Origin: Beta vulgaris subsp. vulgaris
Lineage: Eukaryota > Streptophyta > Magnoliopsida > Caryophyllales > Amaranthaceae
Assembly: GCF_026745355.1 (NCBI RefSeq)
Contig: NC_079202.1
Location: 23,900,897 to 23,964,896 of the forward strand
Direction: 5' to 3'
Length of the DNA: 64,000 nt
Part shown: piece by piece, positions 25,140-37,254 of the stretch
Numbering within the stretch: position 1 is the stretch's first letter
Layout: every line of letters starts with the position of its first letter
Program-made: the position numbers and the translations under genes
The notes under the pieces: model-generated
The model's database searches: none
What the model was told of the DNA's origin: nothing
Seen by the model: only the letters and a program-made list of their open reading frames with translations

Positions 25140-26770
25140 CTAGTTTTGAAGCCCGTGCTTGCACGAGTTATTGTTTTCGAACCTTGATTTTCCAATTAGT
25201 TTTAGTATAATTAAGTTCATTAAGAAAAGAATAAGATCTGACATATAGGTATATGAACAATAAAAACATAAATAATTATTTATACAACAAATATTCTAGG
25301 AATAAAATAATTAGTCAGTTGTATAATACCTCTGCAATGTCGTTGAAAAACTTTCATTTGATTCTTCATGTAATGTCATCATGGTATGCTATACGTTCAA
25401 TACTATATGTTTGTTTTATATAAATCAATTTTTAAAAGTATGATTCTAAAATGCATAATTGCTATTGTTACATATAATACGCTATTTTTATAGTTAATAT
25501 TATATGTATTTAAAATAAATAATAAATAATACGTTATTGTTCATCTAAATAAAATTATTTTCGTAGGTTGTAAAATTATTTTGTATATGGAACTTATTTC
25601 GAAACATATTTCAAACACTCTCGATGGTAAGAAAAACATAATATTGTGAATTATGTAGCAAAATCTATATTCAATTTACATAGTTGAATAATTTTGGTTG
25701 TTTATTCAAAATTAGAGTGTAATCTTCACTTATTAAAAACACCTTGTTTGTATTTATATCTATGTTAAACACTATTTTTTTAAAAAATAAAAATTTAAAA
25801 GAATGACATGTCATGCTTAGGTGGAGCTCTCTATAATATTCTAAGGTTATTTTTGTAAAATCATACTCTAATTTTTCATCATATTGCTATAGATTTTAAT
25901 CTTTGTTGTAACACAAAATTTGCTTAATAATTTTGTTGGAATACTAAATTATTTTGGTTCAGTCGAGTAAGGCTGGTGTTTGGATACTCTAGAGTTCTAA
26001 AACAACTCTACAAATGTAGAGTTCGAGCAATATCAACCATTGAATAAAAATCAATGCTCATATATTATCTTTCCAAAACCAACTCTATTTCTTCTCATCA
26101 AAATTGAGCCCCTTATTTCCTGCCTTTCACCAATACACGCTCTTGATTTTAAAATACATGGTTAATATACAACTCTGTGTTGTAGAATTTTATTAAAACT
26201 CTAGAGGATCCAGACTCGTAAGATTGAGGTTTTGAAAGATAATATGTTTAATCATGTAAGTTGAACCTATGATAAAATGCTATAGTCACATACAGTACAC
26301 TATACTATTACTATATTTATCTAAAAGAAAGACAAAATAATGCCTCACCATTCATCTAGTTAAATATATTTTATGAGTTATAAAACTATATTATAAATGG
26401 ATCTTATTTTGAAGTATATTTCAAGCACTATCAAATAGTGAAAAATTATAATGTTTTAAATTAGGTAGCAAAAATTATATTAAATTTATATAATATGATA
26501 ATTTAGGTTGTTTATTCAAAACGAAACTCTAATTTCTCGTTATTCACAACTCCTTTTATGTATTTAAATATATGTAGGACTCTATTTTTTAAAATATTTA
26601 AAATAGAAATTGATGACATGACAATCCTATATGTGGCCTTCTCTATTTTATAAGTTGTAGAACTATATTGTAAATAGATCTTATTTGGGAGCATATTTCG
26701 AGCACTATCCAATGGAGCAAAAATTATAATTTTCCAAATTACTTAGCAAAAATTATACATAATTGACTGT
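25140..26770 (-). mobile_element. Non-autonomous Helitron, copy B, with 3' hairpin
   Basis: On the minus strand it ends with a hairpin (stem CGTGC/GCACG, 25154-25165), eight to ten bases, then CTAG followed by host T: the standard plant Helitron 3' end. The body aligns with copy A from 22205. The 5' (TC) end was not located; the right edge is where similarity fades and the Athila remnant begins. No coding capacity. Confidence 0.65.
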
Positions 26771-26779
26771 GTAAATGAC

Positions 26780-27340
26780 CTTATTTCCAAATTACATAGC
26801 AAAATTCAAACAAAGTCCAGGTCGTGGATCGTTGCCAAATTTTAAAAACAGGATGATGAATGCAAGTGACCTTCCAATGTTGTAGGTTGACTGGGACCTC
26901 ACTATCCATAATGATGTAATAACATGAACTATGATTATACCCGTTTGGATGCCCAATGTCCCCCATATTGGCAATTCTTAAAATATTAGCAAATTGGGGT
27001 AGGGAAAGACAAAAGTCTGGTTGAGCAATCGGTAGGAAACATAAGAAATAAGACCAGACCTAGGTTTAGTTACTTCAAAGCTACTAAAAATTCAAACCAT
27101 AGGCTCCTATAGGTATTCACATGAACATTATAGAGGGCTCCATGCCAATTATCTTCATGAAACCTTTAGAATCATTAGCAATTTCGAAACTACTAAAAAA
27201 ATCAAGATTAAGAAAGCGAGTTGGAAGTACCTCACGACCTTTCAGTCGTTGGAAATTCTCCTTTTGCTGTTCAGACTTGAAAATCACCTGAGAAAAATCT
27301 TCATCCGGTGTAATTTGTGGTGGTGGTGGTTGCTACCTCT
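26780..27340 (-). pseudogene. Athila-type ORF after pol (env-like position), fragment
   Basis: On the minus strand about 27080-27320 reads EDFSQVIFKSEQQKENFQRLKGREVLPTRF in spaced pieces, followed by a decayed tail. This matches the start of the extra ORF found downstream of pol in Athila elements and is comparable with 46190-46460 here. The function of this ORF is unknown; it is sometimes called env-like only from its position. It is broken by stops and cut at the left by Helitron-related DNA. Confidence 0.55.
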
Positions 27341-27606
27341 AGCCCTTGAAGTTTGCCTACGTTGAGAATTTCGTGCTTATGCCGTAAAAGCCCTTTGAAA
27401 CCTTTGGTGAAAACCACAAAAGAAAGAAGGTGAAAACATGAAGGATGATATGGGTAGAGAAGAAAGGTAGGGAAAGTGGTGAGAGAAAAAGTAAAGGGTG
27501 AAGGAAGGAGGTGATTTCTTGAAGGTGGGAGGTATTTTGATGGGGGTAGGAGGTGAAGGATGGAGGAAGAAGATGAAGTGGGAGTTAGAGTTTGGGGAGA
27601 ATTTTG

Positions 27607-27704
<98 letters not shown>

Positions 27705-27778
27705 AATGGGAGATTGAGAGTGGAATGCAGAAGTAAAAAAGAAAAGGGCCCGATAAAACTTTCGTATATCGCCCAGGT
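27341..27778 (-). other. Athila spacer leader with (GA)n tract
   Basis: Non-coding leader before the extra ORF of the minus-strand Athila element. It contains a (GA)n microsatellite at about 27606-27700 with one GC interruption. Read on the minus strand it is CT-rich, similar in composition to 45420-45660 of the plus-strand Athila element. The arginine/glutamate-rich ORF across it is a microsatellite artefact. Confidence 0.6.
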
Positions 27779-27959
27779 GCCCGATCGGGCGTGTGAACAA
27801 ATTTTTTTGTTCTCCAGATTTGTTTCGGGCCCGATCGGGCGAAGGTATTTCCTTAACAGTAGTTTTGGAAAAATTAACCGACAGGACGCTTGATCGGGCG
27901 AAGGTCAATTTTCAGGTTTTTGTGCTCCCAGCCAAGTTTTGTCTCGGGCCTGATCGAGC
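27779..27959. repeat. Interspersed palindrome GCCCGATCGGGC
   Basis: Exact copies at 27779-27790 and 27829-27840, one- or two-base variants at 27888-27899 and 27948-27959, and a fifth past the Copia insertion at 38586-38597. Spacing is 50-60 bp except the last pair, which becomes adjacent once the Copia element is removed. They lie between integrase and the extra ORF of the minus-strand Athila element. Function unknown. Confidence 0.85.
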
Positions 27960-27960
27960 G

Positions 27961-29296
27961 TGTTATTTCCCTAGGAACACTACAAGAGGAGGGGTGAATT
28001 GTAGGTGTAGAAATAAACGTAACTTTTTGCGGAAATTAAAACTTAAACGAATAAACAAGCTAAAGGAACACAAGGGATTTTTACGAGGAAAAACTTCTTG
28101 GGCCCAACAAGAAGAAACAACCTCGACCACTAGGGATTTTAAACTCAACACTTTCACTAATTAGGCCAAACAACTTGTTACAACCTAATTCTAACTCGAG
28201 CCATACCTTGAGTTCCTAAACTCAAGTTCCTGAACCACTGTTCCCTTAACAGCAGTTCCTCTCAACTTCACTCGAAGTTTTCTCACACATACAAGCTTCA
28301 CTCAAAGCCTTTCTCTTACAGAACTTCACTCAAAGTTCCCTTACCCCAAAAACCAAAATACAATTGATCGAAATAAGCTTAGTGGAATTAGAGTAAGAAG
28401 GCAAAGAACAAATGGCTATTATGAGAGAATGAAGGCACTGACACTTAATAAGTTAAACTCACTTAATTACTTAGTCAGACACAATTTGGAACTTATCTAG
28501 ACTTCTATATTTATAGTAATCATAAGAACGTGGGATTAATGTTGACATGTTTAATCCATTACCCATGATGTTCCTTCCCCTAAGGAACACGTTTTACATC
28601 ATGTCCCATGATCCCATGAACTAAAATGAACGTGGATAAATCAGCCATTACTCCTAATAATAGGAGTTCCTTGAGCTTATCCGAAAATCAGTTTTATAAA
28701 ACTCTTTTTATCTTTAAATCTGAATTTCTAATCTTTAAGAAAATAATATCTTTAAAAAATTTTCTTAACAACCGGATATTTATTTTCTTTTTTTCCGAAA
28801 AAAAAATCTTTTCCAAAACAGATTTTCTTTTTAAAACTGATTTTATCATTTGAAATTAGAAATAACTAATTTCCTATAATCAGGCATGACTTACTCCATT
28901 ACTTTTAACCGTTATACTTGACAGCCTAAGTCTAGTTCCTTTATTATTAGTTCCTTTAACATATTGTCTAAGTGCCACTTAGTTTGTTCCTTACAAAGGA
29001 ACAAACGCTCATTCTCAAATATTCTGCCACAGTTCCTTACCATTTTCTTTGTTCCTTTACATTGGAACTAGAAAATAAAACGCCTAGCTTCTATTTCTTG
29101 ATCCAATGCTTGCTCCAGTATCAACATAGAAACTTCTTTACTTAGCCTTTGAAATCCTCTCTTGACTTCTTCTTGACTTCGTATTCTCCCAGTTCCTTGC
29201 ATTGATACCTTAACACCATACACTTAAATAATTCATTAGTTCACTACTTAGTTTGTTCCTTTGTTTCTTTGTCATTATCAAAACTAGGGTTCAACA
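27961..29296 (-). repeat. 3' LTR of the minus-strand Copia element
   Basis: 1336 bp, TG...CA ends (TGTTATTTCC...GGGTTCAACA). Nearly identical to 37255-38580; differences are mostly one-base indels. Contains many GTTCC/GGAAC words, such as GTTCCTTACAAAGGAAC near 28984. Confidence 0.93.
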
Positions 29297-29312
29297 ATTT
29301 CCCCCTTTTTGA
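29297..29312 (-). other. Polypurine tract
   Basis: The reverse complement reads AAAAAGGGGGAAAT next to the 3' LTR, the plus-strand primer of the Copia element. Confidence 0.85.
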
Positions 29313-29869
29313 TGATGACAACAAAGGTACAAACTAAGGAAAATAACAAATAATATAAGTGAATGAAAATAAAAACATAAAGAAGAAAATGAAAAATAAA
29401 ACACAATTATGTGAGTAACTGAATTTTGATTTTTCATTTACCTTAACCTATTTTTGATTTTTCATTTACCTTATCCAATTTTTAATTTTTTCAATTTTTC
29501 AATTTTTTTAAGTTTATGTACAGTTTGTTCCTTAAATCCTTTTCCCCCTTTGTCATCCTCAAAAAGAATAGACTCTGCATGAATTGATGAATTGATTTAA
29601 CACCTTAAGACCAATATGCAAGCACCATTAGTGGTTAAGTTAGAAAATCAAAGAGTAAACTTGCTCAAACATCAATCACATAATACTAGCCATTCCAAGG
29701 AAGAAATTATGCAAAACATTTAGAAACATAGACAATATAGCAAAAGTCATTGATTATATAGCACTTGTTTCATAACAAAACAAAGAAAGAAAAGAAAAAG
29801 GAAAACAAAAGTTGTGTTCCTTTAAAGAAACAGGAACAACAAAAAAAAAAAAACTAAGAAAGGGAAGGG
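29313..29869 (-). other. 3' untranslated segment of the Copia element
   Basis: Non-coding, AT-rich sequence between the extra ORF and the polypurine tract. Includes repeats of 'tttttgatttttcatttacctta' near 29430-29470. Mirrors 62160-62695 in the other copy. Confidence 0.7.
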
Positions 29870-31653
29870 GAATGGTGTTCCTCTACAACTTCTTCTTCAA
29901 CCACATCCTCTATTTTCATCACCACCCCATGGTTGACAACCTGTTCCTTCAGCTCCTCCAAGACGAGCCATAGAGTCCATCTTCTTTGCTTGCGCAACCA
30001 GTATCACTCAATTCTTCATAAGACTTACATAGTATCAGTTTTGGCATCCAAAGTCCAATGAAGATGATTTAAAATTTTTCATATGTTGTGCAGGAAGGCA
30101 ATTCATTAACCCAGTTAGATCATCCGGATTTCCTGTTCCTTACCCTTGAAACTAGAGGCAGATGGGGGATTTTGTGAAGGAACTGGAGGGGTTTGAGTGG
30201 AAGGCTCATCTGTTCCGGGAATGGAAACAGAAGGTGAGGGGTGATAAATGGGAGGAAGAAATGGTGGTGGGTGGAAGAGTTGTGGAGGTGGAAGCAAAAG
30301 GATTTGGCCTTTTATTTCATCCTTCAACTGCTCAAAACTGAAGGAACAGAGAAGGAAAGGTGAAATGGAGGATTTTGTGAAAGGAACAGAGAGTTTGGAG
30401 ATGGGGTGGAGTAGGTTCCTTGAGAGTGAGGGTCCTGTTCCTCATTATCCGAAAGGACTAAAGGAGAGTCCTTGTTGGAAGGAACAGGAACAGGAGCAAT
30501 TTTTGCGAGTGCTCTTCTCACTCTAGGAACAGAGTTTAGGTTGTGCAATGTGTTTGCGCCTCTTAGGTTTTGGTTCCTCCGGTTAGGAACAGGTATCCAA
30601 GATTACATCTATCTTCTTCTAATCAGTTAGGCAGTTTTCTTTTCCTGAGGAACTGGAAGCCATTCTCCTTGAATGAGAACACCTTCTTGGACAGACAACC
30701 AAGTCCATTTAGAGTCTTCTCATTCAAGATGTTCCCTTGTTTGACTCCTATGTGGTCCACACCAGTAAGTCTTACTTCAAAGTGATGAAGTAAGAAGTTA
30801 TCAAGGCCCGTACCAATACACAATGTTTTCAATACAGGGTTAAGATGTTGAATGAAGAGGGAAGGGAAGTTGATTTGTATGGTGGTCCAAGCAAAACATG
30901 TAACACATATCCAAGAGACCCACTTCATTCCTCTTTTCAGTTCGAGGAATGAGTGCTCTCCAAACCAAGTTAAAAGTACTTTGTGAAGGGGAGAGAGTAG
31001 TTATGGTTAAGTTTTTTTTGGCCACTGTTCCTCCAAAATATTCTAAGATTTTGTCTTGAGGAAAATTCGGAAAGGAAACAGTTCCTTTCCTTTTAAAATA
31101 CAAATCAGTTCCTTTGCAAGGAACTTCCCATACTTTGCTAAAGTGCTTGATTAAACCTTATTTTCTTTCCTCTAACTCAGTTGTGCAAGTTCCATTAGTA
31201 TTAACAAAATTTGCACAAATCATCCATAGCTAGAGGAACAAGAGCATTATTAAAGGCGAATTCAAACAAGAATTCCATGCCTTGTTCCTTTAGAATGGAG
31301 TTAATTCTGAAATTCAATTTTATTTGCCCATTCTAAATCGACGCAAAAACCCAAACATACCTAGATTCACTTCGTTCGACCCTTTTCTTGGAAGACGAAG
31401 AAACAGTTCCTTTGGAAGGAACAGGTGATTTCTTCTTCTTCCCCCTGAGATTGTTCCGGGGTTTCTTCTTCATCATCTTCCCCAATAATTTCTTCTCGCA
31501 TGCTCCTTCTAGGAGATTCTAATTGTGTTCCTCTAGGGGTTTTCTTGAATTATGTCGGTTTCAAGGGTTTTAGTTGGAGATGAAGAAATTTCCATTTTTG
31601 AAGTGTGGTGTTTTTGATGTTGGAAAAGGGAGATTTCTTGAAGTTTTTGCCAT
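29870..31653 (-). pseudogene. Extra ORF downstream of Copia pol (SIRE env-like position)
   Basis: Corresponds to 60301-62153 of the plus-strand copy. The start on the minus strand is ATG at 31651-31653. Pieces include a globular middle part (KGTVSFPNFPQDKILEYFGG, about 31010-31100), a Pro/Ser-rich stretch and a short Glu-rich C-terminus. SIRE elements are known to carry an extra ORF here, with proline-rich and coiled-coil parts, whose function is unproven. Several frameshifts break it. The middle part may be related to a domain found in other plant transposon proteins, but I cannot confirm that. Confidence 0.65.
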
Positions 31654-32176
31654 GATTTGAGAAGGTTTGGAGGTTTTTATGGAGTATAAAGATGATGAGG
31701 TTTCGGTATTGGTGAAGATGAAGGTTTAGAGGAAACGGTTTCTTAGATGAATTGAAGAGGAGTTTTGCATGTAATAGTAATTATGACACGCGGGAAAAAA
31801 TAAAGCAAATAAAATAAAAAAAAAAAGAAAACGAAAATGAAAATAAGAACCAAGATTTAATTAAACTGGTTCCCCTTTATTTTGGGATTTTTTCGGATTT
31901 TTATGATTTTAATTTTTGAAAAAATAAATGCTAAGGAACTTGTGCTATAGGAACAACTAATGCTACATATCAATTCCTTCATATCATGCATGTTTCTTGA
32001 CCTTAGGAACAGTAAGGGGAGTATTATGTGACATTTGTGAGTTGTTTATTTCTTTGATTCATGTTTATGTTTTGCAACATTCCAATTTGCAATGGTCTTA
32101 GGCAATTAAACACAATTATTTTAGCACACAAAGTCACTCAAATTGATTCAAACATGGGGGAATGATATAGGAACAA
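31654..32176 (-). other. Spacer between Copia pol and the extra ORF
   Basis: About 520 bp of non-coding sequence, AT-rich, with scattered GTTCC words. The matching spacer in the other copy is 59748-60300. No clear internal promoter or splice acceptor was identified. Confidence 0.6.
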
Positions 32177-33808
32177 TCACTTAATTTTTATTAACCTAAC
32201 TCAAGCCTTAATTTTCTATATCTATCTCTTTGCAAAGGCTTAGTTAGATATCAGCAATCTGATAATCAGTTTGACAAAACTCAAGTTTAATCAAACCTTT
32301 TTCAACATTTTCTCTTAAAAAGTGATGTCTATATGTATATGCTTTACTCTAGAATGATGCACTGGATCTTTAGAATACTATAGCACTTGTATTGTCACAA
32401 TAAATAGGAACACATTCAAAGTTTATTCCATAGTCACTAAGTTGTTGTTTTATCCAAAGCATTTGAGAGCAACATGCAGCAGCAGCTACATATTCTGCTT
32501 CAGCAGTGGATAAAGCAACTGTGTTTTGTTTCTTGGTACTCCAAGAAACTAAACTATGACCAAGGAATTGTGCCATACCTGAGGTGCTTTTCCTATTTAC
32601 AAGATCTCCAGCATAATCTGCATCTGCATATCCTTTTAGTTCGAATGTATCACTTCTTGGATAGTAGAGTCCAAGATCATCTGTTCCTTTAAGATATCTA
32701 AGAATTCTCTTCACAGCAGTGAGGTGAGACTCCTTTGGATTTGCTTGAAATCTAGCACACAAACCAACACTGAAAGCTATGTCTGGACGACTAGCAGTTA
32801 GATACAAAAGTGAACCAATCATTCCTCTATATTTTGTTTGATCAACACTTGTTCCTATGGAGTCTTCATCTAATCTAGTTGAAGTTCCCATAGGAGTGTG
32901 ATTTATCTTTGAATTTTCGAGGCCATATTTCTTTAATAGTTCCTTTATGTATTTTTGTTGGTAACAATTATCCTTTTCAGTTTGTTTGATTTGTAGTCCA
33001 AGAAAGAAATTTAACTCACCCATCATACTCATTTCAAATTCATTGCTCATGAGACTTGAGAATTCTTTGCACAATGTTTCATTAGTAGCTCCGAATATGA
33101 TGTCATCAACATATATTTGAACAAGCAAAATATCAGTTCCTTTAGATTTTAGGAACAAGGTTTTATCAACCTTTCCTCTTTTAAATTGTTTTCTAAAAGG
33201 AACTTGATAATCTCTCATACCATGATCTAGGTGCTTGTTTTAACCCATAAAGAGCTTTATCAAGCTTGTAGACATGATTTGGGAGATTATTATTTTCAAA
33301 CCAGGGGGTTGTTCAACATATACATCTTCGTTTAGATAGCCATTTAAAAATGCACACTTAACATCCATTTGATATAATTTAAATCCCATGTAAGCAGCAA
33401 ATGCAATTAAAATTCTAATGGCTTCTAATCTAGCTACAGGAGCAAAGGTTTCTTCATAATCAATTCCTTCTTGTTGGTTATAACCTTTTACTACAAGTCT
33501 AGCTTTGTTTCTTACAATGGTTCCATATTCATCTAGTTTGTTTCTAAACACCCATTTTAAGCCAATTACTTTTTGTTGTTTAGATGAAGGAACTAGATGC
33601 CATACCTTGTTTCTTTCAAACTCATTTAATTCAGCTTGCATTGCATAATCCAATCAGAGTCAGTTAAGGCTTCTTCATGATTTCTTGGTTCCATCATTGA
33701 TAGGAACGCATGAAATGCACAAAAGTTCCTTAACTGAGATCTAGTTTGCGTACCTTTGGATATGTCGCTGATTATGAGTTCCACAGGATGTGATTTTGTA
33801 ATCTCCAA
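32177..33808 (-). pseudogene. Copia RT and RNase H
   Basis: Minus-strand pieces. Positions 33240-33653 carry the N-terminal RT ([52 protein letters not shown]). Positions 32370-33218 carry the YVDD catalytic box and RNase H (GYADADYAGD, STAEAEYVAA, YCDNTSA). The stop lies at 32177-32179. Breaks occur near 33220-33240 and near 32370. The motif order is typical of Ty1/Copia. This copy is not translatable as read. Confidence 0.93.
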
Positions 33809-34109
33809 GGTTTTGGTTGAAACTCTCTTATAGGAACATGTTGTTCCTCATGAGTTCCTTGAGTGATGAGGAACTCTGCTCAGTTGTTCCTCTGTTAGCC
33901 TCGGTGGACTCAGTTCCTTCATTTGAGGAACAGGACATCTTCTCCTCCTTGAGGAACAGGAAATCATTGATTCATTATTTTCAATTCCTCGTTCCTTTCC
34001 TCTTTCACTTCTTCTTCTTCTTGTGAATCTGGTTCCTTGTACTGGTTGTGCTAACCCTATCTCATAGTCATCAACCTGTATGCTTGGATTATTTGTCAGA
34101 TTCATCAAA

Positions 34110-35385
34110 GATTACATGAATGCTTTCTTCAACACACATAGTTCTTTTGTTATATACTCTATAAGCTTTACTATGTGAGGAGTATCCTAAAAATGTTGCT
34201 TCATCACTCCTTGCATCAAATTTTCCAAGATTATCTTTTCCATTATTATGCACATAACATTTGCACCAAATGTTCTAAAATAGGTGATATTGGTTTCTTT
34301 CCAAAGTAAAGTTCATAAGGAGTTTTATTAATGATAGGTCTCATCATGGCACGATTAATTATGTGACAAGCAGTATTAACAGCTTCAGCCCAAAAGTTCC
34401 TTGGAAGTTCACTAGCAATTAACATGGTTCTAGACATTTCCTCCAAAGTTCTATTTTTCCTTTCTACAACACCATTTTGTTGTGGTGTTCTAGGGGCAAA
34501 AAATTATGATCTAGGCCATTATCTCTGCTTAGGTCATCAAATTTATAATTTTCGAATTCCTTGCCATGATCTGATCTAATGTGCATTATTTTATGTCCAC
34601 TTAGGTTTTGAACTCTTTTAGCAAAGACAAGGAACTCATCATAAGTTTCATCTTTACTAGAGAAAAATAACCCAAGTGTACCTAGAGTAGTCATCTACAA
34701 TCACAAGTACATACCTCTTTCCACTTCTGCTTTGAATTCTCATGGGTCCACATAAGTCCATATGAATTAACTCTAATGGTTTAGTGGTACTTACAATCGT
34801 TTTAGATTTGAAAGAGGATCTTACTTGTTTACCTCGTGCACATGCATCACAAACTTGATCAATATGAAATTTTATGGATGGTAATCCTAAAACAAGTCTT
34901 TTGATCTAAGTTTCTCAAGTAATGAAAAGCTAGCATGTCCTAGACGCTTGTGCCATAGAAGTGAATCATCTTCAATAACACTAAGACAAGTTAAATTGAT
35001 TTGAGGAACAAGGTCTAGATCCACAATGTATGTGTTCCCTTTCCTTGTTCCTTCCAAATAACCTTCTTAGTTTTAATGTTGATGATTAAGAATTTTCTTT
35101 ATCAAATTTTACAGTATTTCCTTTGTCACAGAATTGAGAAATGCTTAATAGATTATGTTTTAGACCTTCAACTAAAAATACATTTTCAATGGAGTGTAAT
35201 GGTGACTTACCGACCTTACCCATAGCAACAATGTTACCTTTCTTATTATCACCAAATGTTACACTCCACCTTCATAGGTTGTGAGTGAGAGAAACTTCGT
35301 TTTGTCTCCTGTCATGTGCTTGGAACAACCACTATCGAGATACCAAGTGTTGTTCCCCCTCACTCCAACCTGCAAAAATCAACTA
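34110..35385 (-). pseudogene. Copia protease and integrase
   Basis: On the minus strand: the aspartic protease signature (YLDSGCSKHMTG, about 35290-35345), a GAG-pre-integrase zinc finger (WHKRLGHA...CDACARGKQ), and the integrase core with RSDHG and VERKNRTLEEM. At least three frame breaks separate the pieces. It lies upstream of RT, which defines Copia rather than Gypsy. Confidence 0.88.
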
Positions 35386-37189
35386 GTTTAGTTGAAGGAA
35401 CCCCATCTTTCGTGGGTTCCTGTTCTTGACTAGGATTTGTTTTGACAACCCTTTTTTCTTACTTATTGTCACTTTTTCCCAATCATCTCAGATTTTATTG
35501 ACATTGATTTATGTAATGACCTACCTTGCCACAATACATACAAACTTATCACTAGGTAGATCAACATATTTCTTTGTCTTGTTCCTTTTCTTGTAGTTTT
35601 CAAAACCAAGACCTTCCTTCCTTTGGTCTGTGGTTTCTCAATCCACTTAGGAACTTTCATGATTTTGCCTCTGTTCCTTGCGACAACCAGTTCCTTTTTA
35701 AGATTACAGATCTGTTCCTTTAAAATATTTTTCTCTTTTTCAATCTCATCTGTATCCTTTCAAAGGGGTTGATCTTATATCAAAGGAACTCAGAACAGGG
35801 ACAAATTCCTTCAAGTGTGAAATCTCTAAATTAATTAGATAATTTTCATTTTTCAAACTTCATAACATTCTTTGATTTTTAAGTTTTTATCAAAAAATCA
35901 AAAATCTAGTTTCGACATCGTTCTCATTTTCTTAAGCCATTCTATGTGTTCCTTGCAAACCTTTAAGGCTTGTTCCGTTTGTTCACGTTTTTCACGTTCA
36001 TCTCTACATTCAAGAATTGCATCATAAAGAAATCATATATTTCAGTCCTAGTTTTACCATCTAGTTCTGACTCAAGTCCATGTTGACTTACCTCAATTTT
36101 TCTTCATCTTCTTTTTCGTCAGTGTTTGCCATGAGGCAAAGGTTTGCTGTTTCTTCAGTTGGTTGTTCCTCTTCTTCTTCCGTCTCTGAATCTCCCCAAG
36201 CAGCTATCATAGCTTTGCGCACATTTGCCTTAGAGAAAGGTGCTTTTGATTCTTTGTTCCTTTCAGCAAAGCGTTCCTTGTTCCTTTCTTTGGTTTTGTC
36301 ATTTTCCCAAAGAGGACATTCTTGATGAAGTGATCTGTACTTCCACATTTATGACAAGCAGCTTTGTTAGAAAATTTCTTAGTTTTACCTTTGAAGTTTC
36401 CATTCTTCATGTTCCTGTACATCTTTCGAAATTTTCGAACCATGAGGGCTGCTTCTTCTTCTTCAGAGTCCGAATCATCTTCATCATCTGCTTTGAGAGC
36501 AATTGATTTTGATTTGGAGCTTTCACCATATTCAGTATCAAGGTGAAGCTCATGAGTCATAAGTGACCCTGCCAGCTGTTCTAAGTTGAACTTAGTGAAG
36601 TCTTTTGTTTCTTGAAGAGCAGTGACTTTAGCCATCCATCTGTCCTTAGGAAGACTCCTAAGAACCTTTCGAACCTGTTCCTCAGATGAAATAAACTTTC
36701 CAAGAGAAGCCAACTCATTTATAATGTTAGTAAAACGAGTAAACATGTCTCGGATGCTTTCTTTGGATTTCATGCAGAACAGTTCATATTGATTCATAAG
36801 TAAATCAATTTTCGATCTTTTAACTTCATTAGTTCCTTCGTGGGTTACTTCTAGTAAATCCCATATTTGCTTTGCGGATTTGCATCCCATGATCCTATTA
36901 TGTTCATGGGGTCCAAGTCCACAATGCAAAATTTAATAGCCATGGCATTTACTTCCATTTTTTCAAAATCAGATTTGTCATAATCAGAGAGGGGTTTAAG
37001 AGTTACCTCATTTTTGTCATTTGTAGTTGTGACTTCGAAATCACCAACTTCAATGACTCTCCATACCTGATAGTTTTCAGCCTTGATGAATATCTCCATG
37101 CGGTTCTTCCAATATGTGTAGTACTTCCCATTGAACATAGGAGGCCTTTGAGTGGAATAACCTTCTTCAAGTTTCTCGGTGGTATTCAT
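35386..37189 (-). pseudogene. Copia gag
   Basis: 36851-37189 begins MNTTEKLEEGYSTQRPPMFNG, the usual copia-type gag N-terminus. 36207-36929 has the gag core (KSAKQIWDLLEVTHEG...MKSKESIRDMFTRF) and a first zinc knuckle (CHKCGSTDHF..). A Lys/Glu-rich coiled-coil section spans about 35740-36080, and a second knuckle lies near 35530. Frame changes occur near 36860, 36310 (within the first knuckle region), 36090 and 35600. The last but one is shared with the plus-strand copy. Confidence 0.9.
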
Positions 37190-37240
37190 TGTTCCTTGGA
37201 TCTTTTTCTCAATAGGGTTTCCTATCTTACGTGAGTTCTA

Positions 37241-37252
37241 GCTCTGATACCA
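37241..37252 (-). other. Primer binding site, initiator-Met tRNA
   Basis: The reverse complement is TGGTATCAGAGC, complementary to the 3' end of plant initiator methionine tRNA, two bases from the 5' LTR. It sets the element's orientation. Confidence 0.95.
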
Positions 37253-37254
37253 AT

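Noticed and set aside
27498..27908. ORFs rich in Arg-Glu (plus) or Ser-Leu (minus)
   Set aside because: Translation of a (GA)n tract within an Athila spacer.
27957..28164. Small ORFs of 64-75 codons seen identically at 27963, 37257 and 54432
   Set aside because: They recur only because they lie in copies of the same Copia LTR. No domain, and antisense or leader location.
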